Of a DNA stretch of 15,279 bases, positions 6,737 through 13,740 are shown in pieces. The stretch spans positions 1 through 15,279 of the forward strand of contig JBMSQB010000097.1 of the NCBI GenBank assembly GCA_049423065.1, read 5' to 3'. A program made the translations under genes and the position numbers. The DNA comes from SYIM01 sp041182885. Lineage in GTDB: Bacteria > Pseudomonadota > Gammaproteobacteria > Burkholderiales > Burkholderiaceae_E. Numbering within the stretch: position 1 is the stretch's first letter; each line of letters starts with the position of its first letter. The notes under the pieces were generated by a model. It saw only the letters and a list, made by a program, of their open reading frames with translations, ran no database searches and had not been told where the DNA came from.

Positions 6737-7735
6737 AAGCCGCATGAGCCGTTTCGCATTGCCTTCGTAGATGGCCTGGCGGTCGCTGGCTGCGATATCC
6801 AGCGAATCAATGGCGCGGATGGTGCCGCCAATGAGGTGATGGCCGCCGCGCGAGTCGAAGGGCGCATCGGTGGCAAAGAGGCAGTGGTCGGCCCCGAAAA
6901 AGTCGAGCCCGCAGCGTGCGGCCGAAGCGGATCCGTTGGTGGATGTGTCGGCGTAGAGCATGCGGTAGTAGTCGATGAGCGGGCGCTTCAGTCCGGCTTT
7001 TTCAGCAGTGGGATTGCGATCGACCTTGCCATCAAAAATCTGTTTGAAGCCGAGATTGATCTTCTCTGCGAAGAACGGAATCATGCCGCCCATGTGGTGG
7101 GTGATGATCTTGAGATTGGGCAGCTTGTCAAAAATGCCCGAATAGATCAGACGCGTCATGCAGGCGCTGGTTTCATACGGCCAGCCAAAGGTGAACCAGA
7201 TTTCGTCTTCGGAAGCGCTTTCGGTGGCGTAGTCGGCAAAGTTGGGTCCGCGCATGGGGTGCACCCAGATCGGCAGATCGAAGCGCGCCATGGTTTCGAA
7301 CACCGGATAAAACTCGGGCGAGCTGAGCGGCTTGCCCAGCACATTGCTGAAGATTTGAATGCCGCGCGCATCCAGTTCCTTGACGGCACGCTCAGCCTCT
7401 TTCACCGCCGCAGCCGGATTGTTCATGGGCATGGAAGCGATGAACGTGGGAAACCGATCGGGGTGCTTGCGGCAGATCTCGGCCAGACCGTCGTTCGCCA
7501 GCTGCGCAAGCTTGGGCGTCACCTCGGGCGAGCCCAGCATCTCAATCGGCGGGTTCGATAACGACAGCACCTGCTGATAGCCATCGTAGCCATCCATCAG
7601 ACGCAGATGTGCGTCCACATCCCACAGTTCGGGCAGGTTGCTGAAGCTGCTCAGGATGGGGATTTGCGGGGCAACCTCGCGGATGCGCTCGAATACATGC
7701 TTGGGCAGGATGTGATTGAAAACGTCGATCTTCAA
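6731..7735 (-). CDS. Amidohydrolase-2 family protein (ACMSD-like)
   Basis: A 334-residue TIM-barrel protein of the amidohydrolase-2/ACMSD group, whose members hydrolyse C-N bonds or decarboxylate aromatic and muconate acids. Visible metal-site candidates are His8 in DVFNHILPK, His159 in IWVHPMRG, His213/His214 in ITHHMGG and Asp290 in FATDAPFD. The usual HxH near the N-terminus (DIHSH in ACMSD) reads DVFNH, so the first histidine is replaced by Phe6. A TTG start at 7735 is chosen: GGAGA lies six bases upstream and the protein then begins with the family's KIDVFNH. The upstream in-frame extension to 7888 is unlike the family and crosses the divergent Bug gene's start region. Divergent from that gene, it may share its regulation. 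The substrate is unknown. Confidence 0.88.
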   Translation of the reverse strand: MKIDVFNHILPKHVFERIREVAPQIPILSSFSNLPELWDVDAHLRLMDGYDGYQQVLSLSNPPIEMLGSPEVTPKLAQLANDGLAEICRKHPDRFPTFIASMPMNNPAAAVKEAERAVKELDARGIQIFSNVLGKPLSSPEFYPVFETMARFDLPIWVHPMRGPNFADYATESASEDEIWFTFGWPYETSACMTRLIYSGIFDKLPNLKIITHHMGGMIPFFAEKINLGFKQIFDGKVDRNPTAEKAGLKRPLIDYYRMLYADTSTNGSASAARCGLDFFGADHCLFATDAPFDSRGGHHLIGGTIRAIDSLDIAASDRQAIYEGNAKRLMRLS

Positions 7736-7873
7736 GGGTGTCTCCGAATGGTCTGTCGGTGGGCATTGCGGTCCGCTGCGCGAGGCTAGCACGCACGCAT
7801 CAGGGGGAAAAGACGTATGCTCGATCAAACAAAACGCTCGCGGGCCGAGTTCAACACGAAACCGGAGGCACAC
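7736..7873. promoter_or_regulatory. Divergent intergenic region between amidohydrolase and Bug gene
   Basis: These 138 bases must hold promoters for both outward genes. I see no convincing pair of -35 and -10 hexamers; TATGCT at 7816-7821 is the best -10-like element for the plus strand. GGAGG at 7864-7868 is the ribosome-binding site of the Bug gene, and TCTCC at 7741-7745 is that of the amidohydrolase. No clear palindrome was found. Confidence 0.4.
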
Positions 7874-8881
7874 ATGACACTGAAGCAAGCACGCGGTTTA
7901 CAACAGGGCAAGCGTCGCATCATGGCAATGAGCCTGGCGATTCTGGGGATGGCCTGCCACGCTGGCGTACAGGCGCAGTCATCCGATTGGCCTTCGCGTT
8001 CCATTCGGATTGTTGTGCCATTCCCCGCGGGCGGCGGCTACGACTTCATGGCACGCAATATTGCGCAACAGCTCACCGATTCGCTTGGCCAGCCGGTCGT
8101 GGTCGACAACCGCGCAGGCGCCAATGGAAATATTGGCTCAGATCTGGTGGCCAAGGCGCCCGCCGATGGCTACACACTGCTGCTGGGCGGCATCGGTCCG
8201 CAGGCCTTCAGTGTGGCCCTGTATCCGAAGCTGCCGTATGACCCCCTCAAGGACTTTACCCCCGTCTCGCTGGTCGCATCGCAACCCAATGTACTGGTGG
8301 CGCACCCCAGCTTGCCGGTCAGCAATTTGGCTGAGCTGATTGCGCTCGCCAAATCCCAGCCAGGCAAGCTCGCGTTTGGCAGCACGGGGAACGGCGGCGG
8401 TCAGCACTTTGGACTCGAGCAGCTGAAGCAGGTGGCTGGAATCGACGTGATCCATGTTCCCTACAAGGGCGCGGCACCCCTGCACACCGCGCTGCTGAGC
8501 GGTGAGGTGAAGGTGGGCTTCAACATCATTCAGCTTCCCATGCAGCATGTACGGCGCGGTGAACTGAAGGCGCTGGCCACGGCAAGCAAGAACCGATCGG
8601 CATTGGCGCCCGATGTGCCGACCATGGCCGAGCAGGGCCATGCGATCGACTTTGACACCTGGTATGCGTTGTACGCGCCGGCAGGCTTGCCCGCGCCGGT
8701 GCTTGCGAAACTCAACGCCCAGGTCAATCGGGGGCTCGGCAATGCGGCGTTTCGCGAGAAGGCGGCAGCGCTCGGCCTCGATATTCGCGGCACCACGCCC
8801 GAGCAGCTCACCGGCCATATGCAACTGGAAATCGCCCGCTGGAGCGCGCTTGCGAAGAGCGCGAACATTCGCCTGGATTGA
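7874..8881 (+). CDS. Bug-family (TctC-like) periplasmic solute-binding protein
   Basis: A 335-residue binding protein with a signal peptide (basic start, hydrophobic MAMSLAILGMACHAG, cleavage near VQA|QS at residue 34). The mature protein has the Bug signature WPSRSIRIVVPFPAGGGYD, then VVVDNRAGANGNIG, a PADGYTLL strand and IDVIHVPYKGAAP. The frame is open from 7817, but the ATG at 7874 has a perfect GGAGG five bases before it and starts the signal peptide. It is only distantly similar to the other Bug protein in this window, so recent duplication is unlikely. No TctA/TctB is present. It lies 27 bases before the CocE-type hydrolase and opposite the amidohydrolase, so its ligand may be a substrate or product of those enzymes. 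Confidence 0.94.
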   Translation: MTLKQARGLQQGKRRIMAMSLAILGMACHAGVQAQSSDWPSRSIRIVVPFPAGGGYDFMARNIAQQLTDSLGQPVVVDNRAGANGNIGSDLVAKAPADGYTLLLGGIGPQAFSVALYPKLPYDPLKDFTPVSLVASQPNVLVAHPSLPVSNLAELIALAKSQPGKLAFGSTGNGGGQHFGLEQLKQVAGIDVIHVPYKGAAPLHTALLSGEVKVGFNIIQLPMQHVRRGELKALATASKNRSALAPDVPTMAEQGHAIDFDTWYALYAPAGLPAPVLAKLNAQVNRGLGNAAFREKAAALGLDIRGTTPEQLTGHMQLEIARWSALAKSANIRLD

Positions 8882-8908
8882 ACGGATTTGCATCTGTGGA
8901 GTGCCCCG

Positions 8909-10657
8909 ATGCTGCGCACCGAATTGTATGAAGGCATAAGAATCGACTGGGACGTGCCCATCGTGATGAGCGATGGCATGACACTGCGGTGTGATGTCTT
9001 TCGCCCGGATGACGATGGGAAGTACCCCGTGCTGCTGGGGGCCACGCCGTATGGAAAGTGGCTGTCGTTCCAGGATGAAGTGTGGGGGGGCCAGTGGAAG
9101 ATGCTGACCCGGCACGAGCCCTCGATCACCACACAGTCCACCAACCGCCTGCAGAACTACGAATTCCCGGATCCCGAGCGGTTCGTTCATGACGGCTATG
9201 TGCTGGTGCGGGTAGACGTGCGCGGCACGGGCCGCTCGCCTGGTGTGATGGATTTGTTGTCAACGCGCGAAACGCAAGATTTTTACGAGGCGATTGTTTG
9301 GGCGGGCGAGCAGTCGTGGTCCAACGGTCGGGTAGGGCTCTCGGGTGTGTCGTATCTGGCGATGAACCAGTGGCAGGTGGCGGCCCTGCGGCCGCCGTAT
9401 TTGCGTGCGATCGGCGTGTGGGAGGGCTGCTCGGACTTTTATCGTGAATTTACGCGCCACGGCGGCATCCTGTCGCTCTTCAGCGACCTGTGGTTCAACA
9501 AGTACGTTCTGCCGGTGCAGCATGGTCTGGGCGCGCGTGGCTGGGCCAGTCATATCCTGGAAGGCGAATGGGTGGCGGGCCCGGAAACATTTGATGAGGC
9601 CACGCTTTCAACCAACCTGGTGGACTGGCGGCGCAAGATCCGCGAACACCGCTTCGCGAATGAACCCTATTGGCGCTCGCGGCTGCCTGATTTCAGCCAG
9701 ATCAATGTGCCGCTGCTGTCGGCGGCCAACTGGGGCGGGCAGGGGTTGCACTTGCGCGGCAATGTGGAGGGCTTCAATGAAGCGGGCACTGATCAGAAGT
9801 GGCTCGACTTCCACTGCTATGAGCACTGGACCGAGTACTACACGAACACCGGCATCGCCCTCCAGAAACAGTTCTTCGGCCATTTCCTGAAGGATGAGGA
9901 CAACGGCTGGAACCACCGGCAGCGCGTGCATCTGCTGGTGCGTCGCCCCGGTGCGCCATTTGAATCGCGCGGTGACGAGCAGTGGCCGCTCAGGGACACC
10001 CGGTGGGTCAAGTTTCACCTGCATGCCGATGGCGCGTTGCGCGCCGATCAACCCGTTGCGGCGACGTCTTCCATCAGCTATGAAGCAACGGGTGACGGGC
10101 TCACCTTCATCACCGAGCCACTTGCCGAGGAGTGCCACGTCATTGGGCCTTCGGCTGCACGACTCCGGATCTCGGCCTCGACGGCCGATGCCGATCTGTT
10201 CCTGGTGCTGCGTCTCTTTACCCCCGACCTCAAGGAGGTGACGTACGCGGGGTCCAACGATCCGCATACGCCGATGTCGCATGGATGGCTGCGCGCATCC
10301 ATGCGCAAGCTCGATGCTGCGCGAAGTCTCCCGTATCGCCCGTATCACACGATGGATGAATGCCGGCCGCTTGCGCCAGGCGAAATCTGCGATCTGGATG
10401 TCGAAATTTTTCCCACCTGCTTTGTGGCGCCCAAGGGCTATCGCATCGCGCTCAGCATTCGCGGCAAAGACTATGAATATCCTGGCGACCTGTCAGCCAT
10501 GACGGCTGCAATCGGTCAGCCCTTTACCGGCGTGGGGCCGTTTCGTCACACCTGTCCGGAAGATCGGCCAGCGGAGGTATTCAACAACCGGGTCACCCTG
10601 CACTTTGATCCGGCGGATCCGCCGCTGCTGGTGTTGCCTGTGGTGCCGCCCGCCTGA
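8909..10657 (+). CDS. CocE/NonD-family serine hydrolase
   Basis: A 582-residue protein, usual length for the family that includes cocaine esterase and glutaryl-7-ACA acylases. The alpha/beta-hydrolase domain (about 15-345) shows DVRGTGRSPG (103-112) and the nucleophile elbow GLSGVSYLAMN, with Ser148 as likely nucleophile. A jelly-roll C-terminal domain resembling the X-Pro dipeptidyl-peptidase C-terminus follows (about 350-575). Where cocaine esterase has GWYD with the catalytic aspartate, this protein reads NWGGQGLHLRG (274-284), so that acid appears missing; His302 and His306 in FHCYEHW are histidine candidates. The ATG at 8909 is used, with GGAG seven bases upstream; the in-frame TTG at 8888 lacks this. 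No signal peptide is seen, so it is cytoplasmic. It probably forms an operon with the Bug gene and cleaves an ester or amide of unknown identity. Confidence 0.9.
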   Translation: MLRTELYEGIRIDWDVPIVMSDGMTLRCDVFRPDDDGKYPVLLGATPYGKWLSFQDEVWGGQWKMLTRHEPSITTQSTNRLQNYEFPDPERFVHDGYVLVRVDVRGTGRSPGVMDLLSTRETQDFYEAIVWAGEQSWSNGRVGLSGVSYLAMNQWQVAALRPPYLRAIGVWEGCSDFYREFTRHGGILSLFSDLWFNKYVLPVQHGLGARGWASHILEGEWVAGPETFDEATLSTNLVDWRRKIREHRFANEPYWRSRLPDFSQINVPLLSAANWGGQGLHLRGNVEGFNEAGTDQKWLDFHCYEHWTEYYTNTGIALQKQFFGHFLKDEDNGWNHRQRVHLLVRRPGAPFESRGDEQWPLRDTRWVKFHLHADGALRADQPVAATSSISYEATGDGLTFITEPLAEECHVIGPSAARLRISASTADADLFLVLRLFTPDLKEVTYAGSNDPHTPMSHGWLRASMRKLDAARSLPYRPYHTMDECRPLAPGEICDLDVEIFPTCFVAPKGYRIALSIRGKDYEYPGDLSAMTAAIGQPFTGVGPFRHTCPEDRPAEVFNNRVTLHFDPADPPLLVLPVVPPA

Positions 10658-10665
10658 GCGCCGTG

Positions 10666-10687
10666 GCTACCGCACCAGCACGGTAGC
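10666..10687. terminator. Hairpin between convergent cocE-like gene and dctM
   Basis: GCTACCG (10666-10672) and CGGTAGC (10681-10687) are perfect seven-base arms around an eight-base loop. The stem begins eight bases after the hydrolase stop and includes the dctM stop codon on the other strand. No T-run follows in either direction, so it is not a canonical intrinsic terminator. It could still stabilise the 3' ends of one or both converging transcripts. Confidence 0.4.
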
Positions 10688-11980
10688 GATAGACGGGATG
10701 AAGATGATGGCAAGCAGCAGCATGCCCATGATGATGGCAAACGGTGCGGCGCCCCGGAAGATCTCGCCAATCGAAATCCGGCTGTCGGCAAGCGTGCTCT
10801 TGATGACGAAGGCAGAGAGTCCGAAGGGCGGGGTGAGCAGTCCGATTTCCACTGCCACCACCGTCACGATTCCGAACCAGATCAGATCGATGTTGTGGGG
10901 CGCGAGGAGCGGCAGGAACATGGGCACCATGATGAGCATGATCGACACGCCATCCAGAATGGTTCCAAGCAACACGATCAGGAACGCATAGATCAGGAGC
11001 AGGCCGATAAACCCAAGATTGGCCGCCACCACCGCCTCATTCAAGACATTTGGAAGCCCCGACAGCGCAATCAGCCGGGTGTAGATGTTGGCGGCGATGA
11101 TGACGAACAGGATCGCAACGGTAACCTGGCCAGTTTCAACCAGTACCTTCCAGAGGCCCTGCCAGCTGAGCTTACGGCGGAGCGCTGCCAGAATGAACGC
11201 GCCGAGCGCTCCGATGGCACCCGATTCGGTGGCAGTGAACCAGCCTGCATAAATGCCACCGATCACGAGTCCCGCCAGAATAATGAGCGGGGTGAGGAGC
11301 TTGGTGATTTGGCCCAGCGACATCTCGGCGCTGGACACCGCACCGGTTGTCGACTGAAACATGCCCTCGGGTTTGAATGTTGCCGTGAGGACGATGTAGA
11401 TGCAGAACAGGAGCGAGAGCAGCAAGCCCGGCACGATTCCCGCGATGAACAGGTCGCCGATCGATTGCTGCGAGAGCAGGCCGTAGATGATGAGCAGCAG
11501 GCTGGGCGGAATCAGCATGCCCAGCACCGAGCTGCCTGCCACCACGCCCACTGCAAACCGAGGCCGATAGCCGAGATTGATCATCTCGGGTACCGCCACT
11601 TTTGTGAAAACTGCTGCCGAGGCAATTGAGACGCCGGTGACCGCCGCGAACACTGCATTGGCGGCGACGGTGGCCACGCCCAGACCGCCTCGCAACCGCC
11701 CGAGAAGTGCGTTGGCAGCCAGGAAGGCATCGCGGCCCAGATCGGCAACGCTGACAAGCAGACCCATCAGCACAAAGAGCGGAATGACGCCGAAGTCATA
11801 GGAGGCCACCGCATCGGAGGCAGCCATTCCGAGGAGTGCCGAGGCCTGGGCGAAGCTGCCCTTGATGGCCCATACGCCGACCAGGGACACCAGGCAAAAC
11901 GCAACCGGTACATGCAGTCCGCTGTAGATCAGCACCAGGATCGACAGGATCGACAGGCCTGCGATTTCAACGCCTGTCAT
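10667..11980 (-). CDS. dctM: TRAP transporter large permease, DctM type
   Basis: A 437-residue, strongly hydrophobic protein with about twelve predicted membrane helices, the normal DctM size. It forms the sodium-coupled transport channel of the TRAP system. Family features seen include GVATVAANAVFAAVTGVS, GSSVLGMLIPPSLLLIIYG and GTILDGVSIMLIMVPMFLP near the C-terminus. The ATG at 11980 overlaps the dctQ stop (ATGA), which fixes the start; an in-frame extension to 12076 would lie inside dctQ and lacks family character. It is the last gene of a dctP-dctQ-dctM operon, and its stop lies nine bases from that of the convergent hydrolase. Confidence 0.95.
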   Translation of the reverse strand: MTGVEIAGLSILSILVLIYSGLHVPVAFCLVSLVGVWAIKGSFAQASALLGMAASDAVASYDFGVIPLFVLMGLLVSVADLGRDAFLAANALLGRLRGGLGVATVAANAVFAAVTGVSIASAAVFTKVAVPEMINLGYRPRFAVGVVAGSSVLGMLIPPSLLLIIYGLLSQQSIGDLFIAGIVPGLLLSLLFCIYIVLTATFKPEGMFQSTTGAVSSAEMSLGQITKLLTPLIILAGLVIGGIYAGWFTATESGAIGALGAFILAALRRKLSWQGLWKVLVETGQVTVAILFVIIAANIYTRLIALSGLPNVLNEAVVAANLGFIGLLLIYAFLIVLLGTILDGVSIMLIMVPMFLPLLAPHNIDLIWFGIVTVVAVEIGLLTPPFGLSAFVIKSTLADSRISIGEIFRGAAPFAIIMGMLLLAIIFIPSIATVLVR

Positions 11981-12483
11981 CGCTTGAACATCCTCGCAAA
12001 GTCGCTGGCGGCAAAGAGCGCATATTGAATCGCCGCTCCAACGCAGCCGATCAGCATGAACAGCCGAACGGGCCATATCGGGTAGGTGATGTAGCCCTCG
12101 ACCCCTACATAGTCGCCGTTCGTCCAGGCGCGCAGAAACAGCGGCAGGCAGGCTTGGTAAAGCGCGACAAAGAGGGCGAGCCCCAGCAGACCAAACACGC
12201 CTTGCATCAATGCGGACAGTCGCGGCACCCGCCGATCGAGGTACTCAATGAGGATGTCCACCCGGGTGATGCGCCCCGAGCGAAGCGCCTGCCCGATCTG
12301 TAAAAACACGATACCCACGATCGACAAGCTCACCAGCTCAGGCACGCCCGGAAGCGGGCGCGTGAAGACCGTTCGCCCGATCACGTCGGTGACGATCACG
12401 ATCATGAGAATGAAGATCCAGACCGTACCGATGGAATTGAGCAGCAGCAGAGCGCGGCTGAAGAGATCCGTGAGTCGTGACAT
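11977..12483 (-). CDS. dctQ: TRAP transporter small permease, DctQ type
   Basis: A 168-residue membrane protein with four predicted helices (about 11-36, 46-66, 95-115 and 138-160), the DctQ architecture. It pairs with the large permease and is required for TRAP transport. ITRVDILIEYLDRR after helix 2 is a typical family segment. The ATG at 12483 is preferred because it begins the family sequence MSRLTDLFSRALLLLN. An in-frame GTG at 12558, inside the end of dctP, would add 25 Pro/Gly-rich residues unlike a DctQ. No good ribosome-binding site precedes 12483; instead a strong hairpin ends ten bases upstream, which may modulate translation. The stop overlaps the dctM start. Confidence 0.9.
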   Translation of the reverse strand: MSRLTDLFSRALLLLNSIGTVWIFILMIVIVTDVIGRTVFTRPLPGVPELVSLSIVGIVFLQIGQALRSGRITRVDILIEYLDRRVPRLSALMQGVFGLLGLALFVALYQACLPLFLRAWTNGDYVGVEGYITYPIWPVRLFMLIGCVGAAIQYALFAASDFARMFKR

Positions 12484-12493
12484 GGTTGGTGGC

Positions 12494-12516
12494 GGACCAG
12501 GCTGTGCGCCTGGTCC
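12494..12516 (-). promoter_or_regulatory. Intercistronic hairpin between dctP and dctQ
   Basis: GGACCAGG (12494-12501) and CCTGGTCC (12509-12516) form a perfect eight-base stem with a seven-base loop. It sits in the 59-base gap between the dctP stop and the dctQ ATG. There is no T-run. Binding proteins are often made in excess over the permease, and hairpins here can protect the upstream message or impede read-through and translation downstream. That role is inferred from position. Confidence 0.6.
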
Positions 12517-12542
12517 TTCCGGGGTGGTGCGCGCGGGACCTG

Positions 12543-13616
12543 TCAGTTTTTGTCCCACTCACGGGCGAGCGGAACGTTGTGGTCGCGCAGCTTCTTCATG
12601 TAGGCGTTCAACACCACCGGCGCCGGGAGGCCGCGCTTGGCATTGGTATCGGCCCAGTTCTTGGCGATGTTGGGCATGGTGGTGGCCCACTTGAGCCGCT
12701 CGTCGGCTGACAGCTTCGAGAATTTGGTGCCCTCGTCAGCCATTCTTTTCTCGAAGGTGGCCGCCAGCCCCAGGAGTGTGTTGGCAATGCGGTCGTTGTA
12801 TTCCTTGCCGACGTCCTTCAGGATTTTTTGGACATCGGGCGGGAGGCGATCGTGGAAGGCCTTGTTGATGGTGAGCGCGCCAATCATCATCGATCCCAGA
12901 TCAACGCGGGTGGCAAACGGTGCCACGGTGTGGAGCTTGGGCGGATACATGCCGGTGGTGAAGGCGATCAGGCCGTCGTAGACGCCAGTCTTGATGTTGT
13001 TGAAGTGGGTGGCGAAGTCGCCCTGAACCGGTACCGCTCCGATGCCGTTGGCCCACAGCGAAAGCGAGCCTGCAGCGCCCAACTTGCGGCCTTTCAGATC
13101 GGCAATGCTGTTGACGGGGAAGTTGGTGAGCAGGTAGTCGGTGTCGGTGGAAACCGCTGCCAGGAAGATCTGGTTGTGGCGCGTCCACTGGCTCGCGAGC
13201 TCGGGCAGCTCCTGGTGCATCTCGAACATGATCTTGTTCAGCACGCGCGGATCATCGCTTCCAAAGGGGGCCATGAAGCACACGGCCAGCAACGGCAGTT
13301 TTGCGGGCTCGAAGATGGTGTAGACATAACCCATCTCGGCCACGCCGTTGCTCACTGCATCGAGCTCACCGCCCACTTTGGCGAGCGTGCCGCTGAAGGC
13401 CTTGTTCCAGACGATGCTGTGCTTGCCGCCCGCTTCCTTCAGCCGCTTGTCCACCTCGGGCATGTAGAAGTTCTCGATCATGCCAATCCAGGGCAACTGC
13501 GGGCCATGCGCCGCGCTGAAGGTGACCTTGAAGGTCTCGGCCTGGGTGGCGGGTGCGAATACGCTTGCGAGCGAAAGCGCGCCCGCGGCGAGCGCGGATT
13601 TGAAGCGGAAAGCCAT
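12543..13616 (-). CDS. dctP: TRAP transporter periplasmic binding protein, DctP type
   Basis: A 357-residue protein, somewhat longer than the usual 320-340. The signal peptide (MAFRFKSALAAGALSLASVF) is cleaved near TQA|ET at residue 26. The mature part shows the DctP layout: ETFKVTFSAAHG, GGELDAVSNGVAEMGYV, the hinge region IADLKGRKLGAAG (171-183), and GVYDGLIAF (211-219), the family's G-x-x-DG element. In most DctP proteins the hinge reads KIR, with an arginine that clamps the ligand carboxylate; here KLG stands instead (178-180), which may signal a different ligand class. The ATG at 13616 has GGAGA eight bases upstream. It leads the operon dctP-dctQ-dctM, with a candidate operator palindrome 32 bases upstream. 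Confidence 0.93.
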   Translation of the reverse strand: MAFRFKSALAAGALSLASVFAPATQAETFKVTFSAAHGPQLPWIGMIENFYMPEVDKRLKEAGGKHSIVWNKAFSGTLAKVGGELDAVSNGVAEMGYVYTIFEPAKLPLLAVCFMAPFGSDDPRVLNKIMFEMHQELPELASQWTRHNQIFLAAVSTDTDYLLTNFPVNSIADLKGRKLGAAGSLSLWANGIGAVPVQGDFATHFNNIKTGVYDGLIAFTTGMYPPKLHTVAPFATRVDLGSMMIGALTINKAFHDRLPPDVQKILKDVGKEYNDRIANTLLGLAATFEKRMADEGTKFSKLSADERLKWATTMPNIAKNWADTNAKRGLPAPVVLNAYMKKLRDHNVPLAREWDKN

Positions 13617-13647
13617 GCGTGTGTCTCCGGTGTGATGATGATGTTGT

Positions 13648-13672
13648 GACTTGCAGTTTAGTGGCGCAAGTC
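13648..13672. promoter_or_regulatory. Inverted repeat upstream of dctP, candidate operator
   Basis: GACTTGC (13648-13654) and GCAAGTC (13666-13672) are perfect seven-base arms separated by eleven bases. The repeat begins 32 bases upstream of the dctP ATG. On the minus strand its spacer contains TAAACT, a possible -10 element without a good -35. The centre-to-centre distance of 18 bases is close to two helical turns, as expected for a dimeric regulator. No regulator gene is in the window. Confidence 0.45.
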
Positions 13673-13740
13673 CCCGCGGCTGAAGCCGGGATGCGAGCCC
13701 GATTCATATCATGTTTGGTTTGAGGGGGCCATCGGCTGAC

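Noticed and set aside
7736..7888. N-terminal extension of the amidohydrolase to an ATG at 7888
   Set aside because: The extra residues are unlike the family, overlap the divergent Bug gene's start, and a TTG with a good ribosome-binding site starts exactly at the family N-terminus.
8138..9190. 350-codon open frame on the minus strand opposite the Bug and CocE genes
   Set aside because: It crosses the boundary between two well-supported plus-strand genes and shows no family features.
10611..10624. Perfect 14-base palindrome CGGCGGATCCGCCG
   Set aside because: It lies within the hydrolase coding sequence and follows from codons for the Asp-Pro-Ala-Asp-Pro-Pro stretch; it has no T-run and no regulatory position.
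10895..11629. 244-codon plus-strand open frame opposite dctM
   Set aside because: It is highly charged and repetitive in composition (Glu, Gln, Asp, Arg), the mirror of a hydrophobic membrane protein on the other strand.
12828..13649. 273-codon plus-strand open frame opposite dctP
   Set aside because: It is antisense to a clear TRAP binding protein with signal peptide and ribosome-binding site; no domain was recognised.
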